Positions 1 to 10,047 of a DNA stretch of 64,000 nucleotides are shown piece after piece; positions within the stretch are counted from its first letter, which is position 1, and each line of letters starts with the position of its first letter. Source of the DNA: Pontixanthobacter rizhaonensis (GTDB taxonomy: Bacteria > Pseudomonadota > Alphaproteobacteria > Sphingomonadales > Sphingomonadaceae). The stretch covers positions 1,577,719-1,641,718 of the forward strand of contig NZ_JABCRE010000002.1 in assembly GCF_012972675.1 (NCBI RefSeq), written 5' to 3'. The notes under the pieces were generated by a model that was not told the DNA's origin, did no database searches, and saw only the letters and a program-made list of their open reading frames with translations. The translations under genes and the position numbers were made by a program.

Positions 1-63
1 ACTCTGGGCCTTTTGCCGAAAGGTGCGTGGAATTCCAAGCGCGAATGGCTAAAGCCTGTGGTC

Positions 64-1206
64 ATGTCGACAAATAATGATGCAACGCCCGCAAAAACAA
101 GCGGTCAGACGGGTGATCAGCCTGAAAGTTACACCTATGCCAAGGCTGGGGTCTCGATTGATGCCGGCAATGCGCTCGTTCGGGCGATTGGCCCGCTGGT
201 AAAAGCCACCGCTCGCCCCGGAGCAACATCAGAAATCGGCGGATTTGGAGGGTTTTTTGACCCGAAAGCCGCTGGATATTCCGATCCTTTGTTGGTGGCG
301 GCGAATGATGGCGTCGGGACAAAACTCAAATTGGCAATTGATTTTGATCGGCACGATACGGTCGGGATCGATCTGGTTGCGATGTGTGTGAATGATCTGA
401 TTGTTCAGGGCGCTGAACCGCTGTTCTTCCTCGATTATTTTGCGACCGGAGCCTTGGAAACCGGCGTTGCCCAACGAGTCGTCGCCGGTATTGCCGATGG
501 ATGCAAAGAATCAGGCTGCGCTTTGATCGGCGGCGAAACCGCCGAAATGCCGGGTATGTACGCTGCCGGCGACTACGATTTGGCCGGATTCTGTGTCGGG
601 GCGGTTGAACGCGGCGAACAATTGACGGGTGACAAGGTTGCACCAGGACAGGTTTTGCTCGGCCTCGCCAGTTCTGGCGTACATTCTAATGGCTATTCAT
701 TGGTCCGGCGTTTGGCGGCGGATAAAGGCTGGAAACTGGATCGCCCGGCAGTATTTGACGCGGATCGATTGTTGATCGACGCCTTGATCGAGCCCACCCG
801 AATTTACGTAAAAAGCCTTATGCCCGCTGTTCGGGCAGGCAAAATTGCCGCGCTCGCGCATATTACCGGTGGCGGATTGTTGGAGAATATTCCCCGTGTT
901 CTGCCAGAAGGGGCCCACGCCATCGTGGATGCCGACGCTTGGCAGCAACCGCGCCTGATGGCATTTCTGCAAGCCCAAGGAAATATTGAGCCGGAAGAAA
1001 TGGCGCGCACATTCAATTGCGGCGTCGGCATGGTGCTGGCGGTGGAACCAGACAATGTGGCTGCACTCACAGCAGAATTGGAAGCTGCCGGAGAGACTGT
1101 CTTTACCATCGGCACCATCGAGCCTGGCGAGAAAGGCTGCACTGTGAAAGGCACAGCCGGAACATGGGCTGCAAAAGCTGATTGGAAGGCCGAACATCTT
1201 GGCTAA
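64..1206 (+). CDS. purM: Phosphoribosylformylglycinamidine cyclo-ligase (AIR synthetase)
   Basis: PurM closes the imidazole ring of FGAM with ATP to give AIR in cytosolic de novo purine synthesis. The 380-residue product shows the family signatures: [12 protein letters not shown] near residues 80-91, a [12 protein letters not shown] segment, [23 protein letters not shown] and [12 protein letters not shown]. The ATG at 64 is preferred over an in-frame ATG at 13, because homology only becomes convincing after a polar leader of about 25 residues, which is longer than in E. coli PurM. The stop overlaps the TTG start of purN by 8 bp, indicating translational coupling. No clear Shine-Dalgarno is visible before the chosen start. 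Confidence 0.95.
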   Translation: MSTNNDATPAKTSGQTGDQPESYTYAKAGVSIDAGNALVRAIGPLVKATARPGATSEIGGFGGFFDPKAAGYSDPLLVAANDGVGTKLKLAIDFDRHDTVGIDLVAMCVNDLIVQGAEPLFFLDYFATGALETGVAQRVVAGIADGCKESGCALIGGETAEMPGMYAAGDYDLAGFCVGAVERGEQLTGDKVAPGQVLLGLASSGVHSNGYSLVRRLAADKGWKLDRPAVFDADRLLIDALIEPTRIYVKSLMPAVRAGKIAALAHITGGGLLENIPRVLPEGAHAIVDADAWQQPRLMAFLQAQGNIEPEEMARTFNCGVGMVLAVEPDNVAALTAELEAAGETVFTIGTIEPGEKGCTVKGTAGTWAAKADWKAEHLG

Positions 1207-2173
1207 TATTGGTCAGAAGAAGGCGAAGATCGCCATCTTCATTTCGGGCACCGGAACCAATATGGCTGCCCTGCTTTACGCGAGCAGACTGCCAAGTTCA
1301 TCCTATGAAATAGTGTTGGTGGCCAGCAATCAGCCCAGCGCAGAGGGGCTTGTTCTGGCGGCTGGAGAAGGAATTGGAACCTTCGCCCATTCGCATAAAG
1401 GGATGGCCCGCGCTGACCATGATGCCATTATGGAAAAAGCCGCCCTTGCAGCCGATGCGGACTACATAATCCTCGCCGGATATATGCGAATTTTATCCGA
1501 AGAGTTCGTCGAGCGCTGGCAAGGCAAGATGTTGAACATCCATCCCTCGCTGCTGCCCAAATATCGCGGACTGGACACCCATCAACGGGCCATTGCCGCC
1601 GGTGACAACGTTGCCGGCGCAACTGTGCATCTGGTGTCGAGCGAATTGGATGCGGGGGAGATTCTCGGTCAGATCGAAGTCAACATCCAGCCGGACGACA
1701 CCGCCGCTTCCTTAGCCGAACGTGTCCGTATCGCGGAACACCAGCTCTATCCGCACATAGTGAACGAATTTGCCGGGCGTCCTTATGATCCTGCATGGTT
1801 GCTTGAAACCATCCGCACATTAGCGCTTGAACTGCCAGAGACGGAGGAACGCGAAAGCCATGGCTCTGCCGGTTGGCGCACATCTGGCAAAAGCGGCAAA
1901 TATTTCGCCTATTTCAGCGATCGCCACCATGGCCAGCCGCACATAGCCTTGCTCGCAAAGACGGGTGGCCAAGACGAACTTTCGGCGCTGATTGAACGCG
2001 ACCCGGAAGTATTTTTCAGGCCAGCCTTCTACGGGGCAAGTGGGTGGGTCGGGCTGATCCTCAATAGGCCCGGTGTCGATTGGGAACAGGTCGTCTATTG
2101 GCTGCAGCGCAGTTGGCAATCGGTCGCCCCCAAAAAATTGACCAAGCTGCTTGACGCAGCCGACGAGTTTTGA
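1199..2173 (+). CDS. purN: Phosphoribosylglycinamide formyltransferase with C-terminal YjbR/MmcQ-like domain
   Basis: The first 200 residues are a PurN transformylase, which moves a formyl group from 10-formyl-THF to GAR. The GAR-binding loop SGTGTN lies at 16-21, [10 protein letters not shown] holds catalytic Asn113 and His115, and SSELDAGE holds Asp151. Normal PurN ends near 200-215 residues, but this one continues to 324. The extra 110 residues ([13 protein letters not shown], then [20 protein letters not shown]) resemble the MmcQ/YjbR DNA-binding-fold family. The TTG start at 1199 overlaps the purM stop. What the added domain does is unknown. A frameshift fusion is unlikely, because the linker is in frame and codon use does not change. 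Confidence 0.93.
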   Translation: MANIGQKKAKIAIFISGTGTNMAALLYASRLPSSSYEIVLVASNQPSAEGLVLAAGEGIGTFAHSHKGMARADHDAIMEKAALAADADYIILAGYMRILSEEFVERWQGKMLNIHPSLLPKYRGLDTHQRAIAAGDNVAGATVHLVSSELDAGEILGQIEVNIQPDDTAASLAERVRIAEHQLYPHIVNEFAGRPYDPAWLLETIRTLALELPETEERESHGSAGWRTSGKSGKYFAYFSDRHHGQPHIALLAKTGGQDELSALIERDPEVFFRPAFYGASGWVGLILNRPGVDWEQVVYWLQRSWQSVAPKKLTKLLDAADEF

Positions 2174-2181
2174 AGTGAACA

Positions 2182-3384
2182 ATGCCCGCCCGGACTGTTA
2201 GCAGGCCCCATCCTCTGGCCCGGGCTGCGCTGGTGGACCGGCTCGATCACGGATTACATACGGCTTGGGATCGCGGCTGGATGCCGCCCGTACCCCTCGA
2301 TGCCGATGCGCTAACCGAACGCGCCTTGAAACGGTTTTCACGCCAACACTTTGCCGCTGGCCGGGCCCCGGATGATGCGGCCGACTTCGATCTGCGACTG
2401 GAAAAAATCTGCGCTGCGGTTCAGACAGAGGCGCGGCTGAATTCTGTTGGTCGGGCGTTTGCTTATGGTTTATTGATGCGGGCGATAAAACAACGCCTTG
2501 CACTGGGCGCATTGTGGCAAAAACGCCCGGAATTGGCCGAAACTGAGATAGCTCCGCCAATCATCATCGTAGGGCAAATGCGGTCTGGAACTACTCGCAT
2601 TCACCGTTTGCTGGCCGCAGATCCGGCCCATTCGGCGACCCGGTTTTGCGACAGTTGGAACCCCGTTCCCAAACGGCCTGACATTCGCCCGGTCAATGGC
2701 GGTCTGATGCTGTTTGCCGCCCGTAAGCTGGACCCGTGGATTGATGCGCTACACCCCTTTGGCGCGGCGCGTGCGGATGAAGAACTTGGCTGGCTGGCCA
2801 GCGCGCTCAACCACTGTCCTTACGAAGCGCAGTGGCATATCCCTTCTTATGTGGCGTTCAGCGAAGGGCGGGATCCAGCACCAGTTTACCGCGAGTTTGC
2901 GCGCATATTGCGAACCGATGCAGCCCATCATGGTAACGCCATGAGGCCAAGAGTTCTAAAGGTACCCCAATTTTCGGAAGATCTGGCAGCGCTGCTTGAC
3001 CAGTTCCCGGCAGCCAAAGTGATCGTATCGCGGCGATCTGACGATGAAACACTGCGCAGTTCAGTGTCCTTGGTCGCCAACCAAATGACAATCCAATCCG
3101 ATCATGCAAATCTGGCAGAGATAGAAAGCGAATGGGCCCGCAAGCTCGCCCTACGATCCGAGCGGATGGAGGCGGCGCTCAGAAATTTTCACGGCCACGT
3201 CGCCGAAGCTGACTTTGAAGCGCTGGGTGATGATTGGGAGAGTGAGATCAAGCGGATCTACGCCGCGCTAGAAATAGGCCTGTCCCATGCGGCGCTCAGC
3301 GCAATGGGCAAAGAAATGCGCAGTAGCGAGGCCAGTCCGCACCACCGCCATAAGGGTGATTTGGACAGGTTCGGCGGCGACTGA
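2182..3384 (+). CDS. Sulfotransferase family protein
   Basis: The 400-residue product carries the 5'-phosphosulfate-binding loop of PAPS-dependent sulfotransferases (IIIVGQMRSGTTRIHRLL, about residues 127-144). A later segment, AAKVIVSRRSDDETLRSSVS, has the Arg and Ser expected to contact the 3'-phosphate. The N-terminal 120 residues are helical and family-specific. It starts 8 bp after the purN stop and may be co-transcribed, but nothing links it to purines. The acceptor substrate cannot be told from sequence. Proteins of this length in sphingomonads are usually annotated only as sulfotransferase. A convergent terminator follows. Confidence 0.85.
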   Translation: MPARTVSRPHPLARAALVDRLDHGLHTAWDRGWMPPVPLDADALTERALKRFSRQHFAAGRAPDDAADFDLRLEKICAAVQTEARLNSVGRAFAYGLLMRAIKQRLALGALWQKRPELAETEIAPPIIIVGQMRSGTTRIHRLLAADPAHSATRFCDSWNPVPKRPDIRPVNGGLMLFAARKLDPWIDALHPFGAARADEELGWLASALNHCPYEAQWHIPSYVAFSEGRDPAPVYREFARILRTDAAHHGNAMRPRVLKVPQFSEDLAALLDQFPAAKVIVSRRSDDETLRSSVSLVANQMTIQSDHANLAEIESEWARKLALRSERMEAALRNFHGHVAEADFEALGDDWESEIKRIYAALEIGLSHAALSAMGKEMRSSEASPHHRHKGDLDRFGGD

Positions 3385-3404
3385 TCACCTAGGCATCCGG
3401 CATG

Positions 3405-3441
3405 AAAAAGGGGCCCGCGAGATAACCGGCAGAGCCCCTTT
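3405..3441 (-). terminator. Rho-independent terminator of ndk
   Basis: An 8-bp stem pairs AAAGGGGC (3407-3414) with GCCCCTTT (3434-3441). Read on the minus strand, it is followed by a T-run just after the ndk stop. It sits between convergent genes and may also slow transcription from the plus strand. Confidence 0.8.
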
Positions 3442-3466
3442 GGTGTGTCGTTTCGTGGGCCTTAGC

Positions 3467-3889
3467 TTAGCCTACAATCTCATCTTCATTGAAGAAGTAT
3501 GCGATTTCAATCGCAGCATTCTCGTCACTGTCGCTGCCGTGAACCGAATTGGCTTCGATTGATTCTGCAAACGCCTTGCGGATTGTGCCTTCTGCAGCAT
3601 CTGCGGGGTTGGTCGCGCCCATAACGTCGCGGTTGCGTTGCATCGCGTTCTCGCCTTCGAGGACCTGAACAACAACCGGGCCGCTGATCATGAATTCTAC
3701 CAATTCGCCGAAGAAAGGACGTTCTTTGTGAACGGCGTAGAAGCCTTCTGCTTGATCGCGGGTCATGTGGATACGCTTTGACGCGACAACGCGCAGGCCT
3801 GCTTCTTCCAACATTTTGGTGACAGCGCCGGTAAGGTTACGCTTAGTGGCATCAGGTTTGATGATCGAGAAAGTGCGGGTACCCGCCAT
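3467..3889 (-). CDS. ndk: Nucleoside diphosphate kinase
   Basis: Ndk balances NTP and dNTP pools by phosphoryl transfer through a phosphohistidine. The 140-residue product has standard length, begins [14 protein letters not shown], and carries the catalytic His117 in NSVHGSDS near the C-terminus, with the conserved [12 protein letters not shown] segment at 56-67. A good AAGGA Shine-Dalgarno lies upstream of the ATG. The gene is monocistronic, with its own terminator downstream and a 100-bp gap to holC. Confidence 0.97.
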   Translation of the reverse strand: MAGTRTFSIIKPDATKRNLTGAVTKMLEEAGLRVVASKRIHMTRDQAEGFYAVHKERPFFGELVEFMISGPVVVQVLEGENAMQRNRDVMGATNPADAAEGTIRKAFAESIEANSVHGSDSDENAAIEIAYFFNEDEIVG

Positions 3890-3991
3890 GAGAAATTCCT
3901 TCGTTTGAAGCTATTTTTTGTGGTGTAATTATGTTGCGCGCGCCCCTAGCGCTGCAACGCACAATTCGCAAGTGTTATGCGGCAGGGGCTA

Positions 3992-4429
3992 TTACGCCAC
4001 CTTCACCCACTTGCCGCCATCTTGGCGGAAGAAACTGCGTTCCAGACCCTCACCGCCATCCAGCGATCGCCAACACGCACGGGCCCCTTCCAATGTCGCT
4101 TGCCCAAACAGTAGAAAGCTGCGGTCAAAACGTTCCGCTTCCGCCCGCCACTCTCCATCGGCAAAGATAATATGGCTCGCTTTGTTCAGCGCGTCACACG
4201 TCCGCGATAGCAAGATCGGCTGGCGCTCCGCACCGGGCGTATCAGCGGTCCCGTTGGCCAAAAAAGCCTCAGGCGCAGTTTCCCAAAGAGCAGTGCTGAT
4301 AGCCTGCAATTGCTGAGGGTCGGAAGATACCACCAGCAACCTCTCCCCAGCACCGCACACTTTTTGCGCGATCAGAGCGACCACGCGTTCGACCGGGTCA
4401 CGGCCAATTTGCCAAAAATCAACTTTCAT
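3992..4429 (-). CDS. holC: DNA polymerase III chi subunit
   Basis: HolC is the clamp-loader accessory subunit that contacts SSB. The 145-residue product starts [12 protein letters not shown] and has the family pattern [17 protein letters not shown] followed by [13 protein letters not shown]. The pepA-holC neighbourhood is the common proteobacterial arrangement and supports the call. Its ATG overlaps the stop of the tiny DUF2256 gene (ATGA), so the three genes pepA-DUF2256-holC look like one operon on the minus strand. Confidence 0.88.
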   Translation of the reverse strand: MKVDFWQIGRDPVERVVALIAQKVCGAGERLLVVSSDPQQLQAISTALWETAPEAFLANGTADTPGAERQPILLSRTCDALNKASHIIFADGEWRAEAERFDRSFLLFGQATLEGARACWRSLDGGEGLERSFFRQDGGKWVKVA

Positions 4430-4587
4430 GCCGCCCCGCCCGAGGCCGGTTTATTCCGGCGGCATCTTTCCGAACAATATTGGACATTTTCCCAATCACG
4501 CGCCCATTTCTTCCGCCAATTGAACGGCAGCCCGCACGCCTTGCAAATTTTGCTCGGCAGATCTGCTTTTTTGCGCATGCGGGCCAT
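4426..4587 (-). CDS. DUF2256 small zinc-ribbon-like protein
   Basis: This short gene fills the gap between pepA and holC. Its product of about 53 residues (50 if the second ATG at 4578 is used) reads [20 protein letters not shown], then [20 protein letters not shown]. That is the hallmark of DUF2256: a CxxC pair and a CxxxC pair around a Trp-rich basic core, consistent with one bound zinc. The stop TGA overlaps the holC ATG. The family has no established function. The match is by eye but strong, because nearly the whole protein is the motif. Confidence 0.88.
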   Translation of the reverse strand: MARMRKKADLPSKICKACGLPFNWRKKWARDWENVQYCSERCRRNKPASGGAA

Positions 4588-4602
4588 ACCGAACCAATTC
4601 GG

Positions 4603-6063
4603 TCAGGATTCAACGCTTTCGCGCACGAAATTGTCGATCAGGCGTGCGCCGTAACCGGTTGCGCCTTTATCCCAAGTCGCGCCCGCTTTATCTGCCCAAA
4701 CCATACCGGCAATGTCGCAATGCGCCCATGGGGTATCATCCATGATGAACCGCTTAAGGAATTGCGCCGCAGTGATGGATCCCGCACCGCGTGGCCCGAT
4801 ATTTTGCATGTCTGCAATCGGGCTGTTGATCAGCTTGTCATAAGCGGGGGACAGCGGGAAACGCCATAATTTATCGCCGCTTGATGTACCGGCCGCCAAC
4901 AGGTTGTTGGCCAGCGCATCATCATTGGCGAAGACACCGCCATATTCTGTACCAAGCGAGATAATCATCGCGCCGGTTAGTGTGGCGAAATCAACGATCT
5001 GTTTCGGCGCAAATTCGGTCTGCGTCCAGTGAAGCGCATCGGCCAGAACCAGCCTGCCTTCTGCATCGGTATTCAGCACTTCGATAGTCTGCCCTGACAT
5101 TGAAGTGACCACATCACCCGGACGAGTCGCTTTACCGTCAGGCATATTCTCAACCAGACCGACAACACCCACGATATTCGCCTTGGCTTTGCGTTTTACC
5201 AGCGTCAGCATGGCGCCAACCACAGCGCCGGAACCGCCCATATCCCATTTCATGTCGCCCATACCTGGGCCTGGCTTCAAAGAAATACCGCCCGTATCGA
5301 AAGTAACGCCTTTACCCACAAAGGCGGTGGGCTTTTCACCATCAGCGCCGCCATTCCAACGGATGGCGAGCATCCGCGATGGTTGCTCCGACCCAAGACC
5401 AACGCAAAGCAGTGATCCCATGCCGAGCGCTTCCATCTGTGCATCATCCAGCACAATCAGCTCGGCACCGGTCCCGGCAAATTTTTCCTGGCAGCGTTCA
5501 ACAAAGCTGACAGGGAACACCTTATTGGCCGGCTCAGCCACCAGATCGCGCGTGAATTCAACACCCTCTGCCACCGCAGCAGCATCGGCCCAAGCCGCTT
5601 CGACACCATCAGCGGCGCCCACCACTGTGACGCTGGTAAGGGAAATCTTCTGCTCTTCTTTCAGCTTGGTCCGGTAGGCATCGTGCCGCCAGCTGCGCAA
5701 ACGCAAGCCAAGTAGAACAGAAGCCGCCGCGCCCGCATCAAGGCCGCTATTTGTCAAATCGAGGACAAGGCTGGTTTCGCCAGACGTCAGATATTTGGCA
5801 GCCAGAGCAGCACCGGCCTTCTCAAGATTGATAGCCCGTCCGTCGGCCCCTGCCTCACCCGCGCCGGAAATAGCGACGCGAACCACCACGCCGCTGCGCT
5901 CAACAAAACCTTCAAACACTTGGCCCGGATTACCTTTGAATCGCGCCGCCGCAGCGCCTTCACCGATAGATTTCTCCAATCCCTCCGGCAGCTTGCCCTT
6001 ATCGGCAATATGCGCCACGAGGCGCGCATCAGAAGGGTGTGTGGCGGAAAAATTGACCTGCAT
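4603..6063 (-). CDS. pepA: Leucyl aminopeptidase (M17)
   Basis: A cytosolic dinuclear-metal aminopeptidase of 486 residues, near the usual family size. The N-terminal 160 residues form the less conserved macro-like domain. The catalytic domain shows VGKGVTFDTGGISLKP (residues 249-264, with metal ligands Lys251 and Asp256 and catalytic Lys263), MKWDMGGSGA (Asp274) and the diagnostic NTDAEGRL at 331-338. A GGAG box precedes the start. It is divergent from lptD, with 113 bp between the two starts, and heads the operon with DUF2256 and holC. Confidence 0.96.
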   Translation of the reverse strand: MQVNFSATHPSDARLVAHIADKGKLPEGLEKSIGEGAAAARFKGNPGQVFEGFVERSGVVVRVAISGAGEAGADGRAINLEKAGAALAAKYLTSGETSLVLDLTNSGLDAGAAASVLLGLRLRSWRHDAYRTKLKEEQKISLTSVTVVGAADGVEAAWADAAAVAEGVEFTRDLVAEPANKVFPVSFVERCQEKFAGTGAELIVLDDAQMEALGMGSLLCVGLGSEQPSRMLAIRWNGGADGEKPTAFVGKGVTFDTGGISLKPGPGMGDMKWDMGGSGAVVGAMLTLVKRKAKANIVGVVGLVENMPDGKATRPGDVVTSMSGQTIEVLNTDAEGRLVLADALHWTQTEFAPKQIVDFATLTGAMIISLGTEYGGVFANDDALANNLLAAGTSSGDKLWRFPLSPAYDKLINSPIADMQNIGPRGAGSITAAQFLKRFIMDDTPWAHCDIAGMVWADKAGATWDKGATGYGARLIDNFVRESVES

Positions 6064-6176
6064 GGGAACTCCAGAACATAAAATTGCGGCGCTGTGTGCG
6101 CGTGATCAGTCGGAATGCATAGCGAGCACTCCGGAATGGAATTGCGATTACGCGCGGGCGGTGCGATAGGCAAGCC

Positions 6177-8492
6177 ATGCGCGCTCCGCTAGATTCCTTA
6201 TTGCACTTACCCAGCACACGCTGTTTTGTTCCGGCTCTGACATTGGTCAGTACAGCCGCAGCAATGGCGTTCGGCAATCCCCAAAGCGCGATGGCCCAAG
6301 ACACCGCACCGGCGGTGATTGCGCAGAATGATGAACCTGCCCAAGAGCTGAACGGAGCAGCAAACAGCGCGGCCACTGCCTCCGGCCGGCAAATCGATTT
6401 TGAGGCAAATACCCTCGATTACGATTCCGAAAACGATGTTATTACCGCGGGCGGGACCGTGGTTTTACGAAGTGAGGATCGTTCTCTACGCGCCTCCCAA
6501 GTGGTTTGGAACCGCAAGACCGGCTCCATCATAGCAACCGGCGATGTGCGGTTTGTTGATCAGGATGGCAGCCAGATATTCACTGACCAGATTGAACTGA
6601 CTGACGAGTTTGAAGCTGGTGCTATGCAAGAACTACTGATCGCGCTTCGCGAGGGCGGACGGCTAGCTGCCCGTGGCGGCGCGCGGCAGGAAGATGGTTC
6701 GGTGCTGCTCACCACCGCAGCCTATAGCGCTTGCGCCGTGGTCGATCCCGATGGATGCAGCAAAAATCCCAGCTGGCGTATCACCGCCGACAGGGTCACA
6801 TACGATCCCCGCGACGGCCAAATTCGATTTAGCGGCGCATTTCTGGAATTGTTCGGCGCCCGGCTATTGCCGCTGCCCGGCTTGACGGTCCGAACAGACG
6901 GCAGCGCTGTCTCAGGCGTTCTGATCCCTGATTTACGCGTATCTCAATCCAATGGCGTGGAAATTGAAGGCGGATATTATTGGCGCGTTGGCGAAAATCG
7001 CGATCTGACTGCCCGGGCCTATGTGTTTAGCGAGGCCCCGCCGATGGTTTCCGGCCAGTGGCGTCACTTGACCGAAAATGGTGCCTATCAAGTCACCGGC
7101 TATGCAACCGCAAGCAGCAGGATTAGCGGGTTCGGTGTAACACCAACCACTGAAAGAGACCCACGCGGATATTTGTTCGCCAATGGGAAATTCCAGTTTG
7201 ACCCGAAATGGAGTGTCACAGGCTCCATCCGGTTAGCCAGCGACCGCACATTCTTAAGGCGTTACGACATTAGCCGTGACGACCGCCTGCGGTCGACAAT
7301 CAATGTCGAGCGGATATCCAGCACATCCTATCTATCGATAGCTGGGTGGGCCACGCAAACCATGCGCATTGGCACACCGCAAGGCGAAGTGCCCTTAGCC
7401 CTACCTGTGGTTGATTACCGCAAACGGTTTGACAATCCGACCGGAATTGGCGGCACATTAAACCTGCAGGCCAACACGCTCGCGATTATTCGCAACGATG
7501 GTCAGGACACTCAACGGGCTTTCGGGTCGGCGCAGTGGAATATCAGCAAGCTGACCAATCTGGGGCAGATTGTGACGCTGACCGGATTGGTTCGCGGCGA
7601 TGTGTATCATTCAGGCGACAATGGCTTAACGGCCACAGCGATCTATCGCGGAAACCCCGGTTGGGAAGCACGTGCCATCGCAGTGGGTGCAGTCGACATG
7701 CAATGGCCATTCGTGGGTAACGCTTTTGGCGGCACTCAGGTCTTTACACCGCGGGTTCAGCTGGTTGCTACGCCCCCCATCCGTAACTTGGCGGTTCCAA
7801 ACGAAGATTCCCGTGCAATTGATTTGGAGGATTCCAACCTTTTTGCGCTTAACCGCTTCCCCGGGTATGATCGTTTTGAAGATGGCATCCGGGTCACATA
7901 CGGATTTGATTGGGAATTGCAGCGCCCCAGTTGGCGCCTAAAGACGTCGCTAGGCCAGTCCTACAGGCTGGAAAAAGACCAGACTGTTTTGATCGATGGC
8001 ACAGGCATTAGCGAGCGTGTTTCGGATTTCGTTGGCCGAACCGAACTGCGCTTCAAGGACATGGTGAGCCTCACCCATCGCTACCGGTTGGACAAAGACA
8101 ATTTCGCCATTCGGCGCAATGAATTTGACGCGACGATAGGGGACAAGCGAACCTATGCAGAAATCGGATATCTGCGCCTGAACCGGGATATCGCAGCGGG
8201 CATTGAAGATTTGCAGGATCGCGAAGAATTGCGGGTTGCCGGACGGGTAGCATTCGCCAAATATTGGTCTGTATTCGGATCCGGGGTTTTCAACCTTACC
8301 GATTTTAATGAAGATCCCAGCTTCACATCGGATGGTTTCGAACCGATCAGAACGCGGCTTGGTTTTGCCTACCGCGATGATTGTCTGGAACTGGGCCTGA
8401 CTTGGCGCAGGGACTACAGCGACACTGGCGACGCACAGCGCGGCAATACATTCCAGCTGTTCTTTTCGTTACGCAACTTGGGTTTTAGGTAG
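6177..8492 (+). CDS. lptD: LPS-assembly protein LptD
   Basis: LptD is the outer-membrane beta-barrel that inserts lipopolysaccharide into the outer leaflet together with LptE. The 771-residue product has a signal peptide ending around residue 41 (QSAMAQD), an N-terminal OstA/LptA-like beta-jellyroll (GRQIDFEANTLDYD to about residue 200), and a long barrel ending in the aromatic C-terminus SLRNLGFR. The mature protein has only three cysteines: two close together (YSACAV and DGCSKN) and one near the end (RDDCLE). E. coli has four, including an adjacent pair, so disulfide wiring must differ. It leads lptD-surA-pdxA-rsmA. Confidence 0.93.
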   Translation: MRAPLDSLLHLPSTRCFVPALTLVSTAAAMAFGNPQSAMAQDTAPAVIAQNDEPAQELNGAANSAATASGRQIDFEANTLDYDSENDVITAGGTVVLRSEDRSLRASQVVWNRKTGSIIATGDVRFVDQDGSQIFTDQIELTDEFEAGAMQELLIALREGGRLAARGGARQEDGSVLLTTAAYSACAVVDPDGCSKNPSWRITADRVTYDPRDGQIRFSGAFLELFGARLLPLPGLTVRTDGSAVSGVLIPDLRVSQSNGVEIEGGYYWRVGENRDLTARAYVFSEAPPMVSGQWRHLTENGAYQVTGYATASSRISGFGVTPTTERDPRGYLFANGKFQFDPKWSVTGSIRLASDRTFLRRYDISRDDRLRSTINVERISSTSYLSIAGWATQTMRIGTPQGEVPLALPVVDYRKRFDNPTGIGGTLNLQANTLAIIRNDGQDTQRAFGSAQWNISKLTNLGQIVTLTGLVRGDVYHSGDNGLTATAIYRGNPGWEARAIAVGAVDMQWPFVGNAFGGTQVFTPRVQLVATPPIRNLAVPNEDSRAIDLEDSNLFALNRFPGYDRFEDGIRVTYGFDWELQRPSWRLKTSLGQSYRLEKDQTVLIDGTGISERVSDFVGRTELRFKDMVSLTHRYRLDKDNFAIRRNEFDATIGDKRTYAEIGYLRLNRDIAAGIEDLQDREELRVAGRVAFAKYWSVFGSGVFNLTDFNEDPSFTSDGFEPIRTRLGFAYRDDCLELGLTWRRDYSDTGDAQRGNTFQLFFSLRNLGFR

Positions 8493-8674
8493 TCCATACG
8501 CGATATCGATGGCGCACGTGGACAGCATAGCGCAAATGATTGGCAGAGGCAGGCAAACCGGCTATCGCGCTATCGAAAATCATCGACACTCAGCTTCGGT
8601 TAAGCCGGAATTGGCGAAGGTTGGCTAACTAAGGGTCCTTTTATGTGCCCGCTTATTAGATAGATGTGAGTTTT

Positions 8675-10042
8675 ATGAATCTTTCAAACCTTCGCGGTTC
8701 ACCAAAATATAGGTCAGTTATGGCATTGGCGTTGGCTGTGTCTGCAACCGGCCTTTCTGCTGGCGCATCGGAATTGCACGCGCAAACCGCGCCGCAAAAT
8801 TCAAACGCTTTCAACATTCCCAGTGACATAGAATTGCTGGGGCAGAACAACCCCAATGTTCGGACCCCGACTGCGGTAGTGAACGGCTCTGTCATCACCG
8901 GTACCGATGTCGATCACCGTGTTGCGCTGCTTGTCGCCGCGTCTGAGGGCGAGTTGCCCGAGGCCGAGCTACAGCGCGTGAAAATGCAGGTTCTTCGCAA
9001 CTTGATTGATGAGACGTTGCAGATCCAGGAAGCTGCTGCACAGGAAATACCTGTCGAAGGCGCGCAGGTTCAGCAACGCTACAATCAAGTAGCCGCACAG
9101 AATTTTGGCAGCGATCCGGGACAAATGGACCAATATCTGATTGGTATCGGATCGTCCCCTGCTTCGCTCAAGCGCCAGATTGAGGGTGAAATCGCATGGA
9201 ACAATCTCATCCGCCGCAATATCTCCCCCTTCATAAACGTCTCGGATGAAGAGGCGCGTGAGGTCTTACAACGAATGGAAGATTCCCGCGGTACGGATGA
9301 ATACCGCATTGGCGAGATTTTTCTTAGAGCCACCACTGAAACCTATCCCGCTGTCTTGGAGAACGCGCAACAAATTGTTCAGCAGCTGCGCCAAGGCGGT
9401 AGCTTCATCGCTTATGCTCGGCAGTTTTCGGAATCTTCGACCGCGTCGGTCGGCGGTGATCTGGGCTTTGTCCGCCTAGAAACATTGCCAACAGCGATGC
9501 AGGCACAGGCGCGCGAAATGCAGCCAGGTGAACTGCGCGGGCCGTTTGATATTCCGGGCGGAATAATCATTATGGTCTTGCTCGACAAGCGGCAGATTTT
9601 GATGGCCGACCCTCGTGACGCTACTCTCAGCCTGAAACAGATTTCCGTGACTTTCCCCGCTGGCGTTACTGAACAAGCCTTCACCGAAGGGGTCAATAAT
9701 TTCACCACTGCGGTTGCCTCTATGCGGGGCTGCGGGGATGCTGAAACTGTTGGGGCATCTATTGGCGCTGATGTTGTCGCCAACCAGGTCACAGCGAGAT
9801 CTCTACCAGAGCAATTGCAAGCCTCTTTGCTCAATTTGCAAATCGGACAAGCCACACAGCCATTTGGCTCACCGGAAGACGGTGTTCGTGTACTGATGCT
9901 GTGCGGCCGCGATGACCCGGAAGTTGGCGGCGGCCCGACATTAGAAGATATTAGAGGTCGACTGGAAGATGAGCGCATCCAGAAGCGCGCGCAGCGTTTC
10001 CTGCGTGATTTGCGTAACGACGCATATATTGAATCCAGTTAA
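8675..10042 (+). CDS. surA: Periplasmic chaperone/peptidyl-prolyl isomerase SurA
   Basis: SurA escorts outer-membrane proteins such as LptD through the periplasm. From the ATG at 8675 the product has 455 residues; an in-frame GTG at 8666 would add three. It has a signal peptide ending near ELHAQT, a SurA N-terminal helical domain (VNGSVITGTDVDHR to about residue 185), one recognisable parvulin domain at 208-302 (YRIGEIFLRAT, GGSFIAYARQFSES, GGDLGF), and a second region (LSLKQISVTFP) too diverged to assume catalysis. The order lptD-surA-pdxA-rsmA is widely conserved in proteobacteria and confirms the call. Confidence 0.92.
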   Translation: MNLSNLRGSPKYRSVMALALAVSATGLSAGASELHAQTAPQNSNAFNIPSDIELLGQNNPNVRTPTAVVNGSVITGTDVDHRVALLVAASEGELPEAELQRVKMQVLRNLIDETLQIQEAAAQEIPVEGAQVQQRYNQVAAQNFGSDPGQMDQYLIGIGSSPASLKRQIEGEIAWNNLIRRNISPFINVSDEEAREVLQRMEDSRGTDEYRIGEIFLRATTETYPAVLENAQQIVQQLRQGGSFIAYARQFSESSTASVGGDLGFVRLETLPTAMQAQAREMQPGELRGPFDIPGGIIIMVLLDKRQILMADPRDATLSLKQISVTFPAGVTEQAFTEGVNNFTTAVASMRGCGDAETVGASIGADVVANQVTARSLPEQLQASLLNLQIGQATQPFGSPEDGVRVLMLCGRDDPEVGGGPTLEDIRGRLEDERIQKRAQRFLRDLRNDAYIESS

Positions 10043-10047
10043 TCACG

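Noticed and set aside
5105..5677. Long open frame antisense to pepA
   Set aside because: No recognisable protein features, and it lies wholly inside the well-supported pepA gene; GC-rich coding DNA often leaves antisense frames open.
9412..9978. Long open frame antisense to surA
   Set aside because: Low-complexity Ser/Pro-rich translation, no homology visible, fully inside surA.
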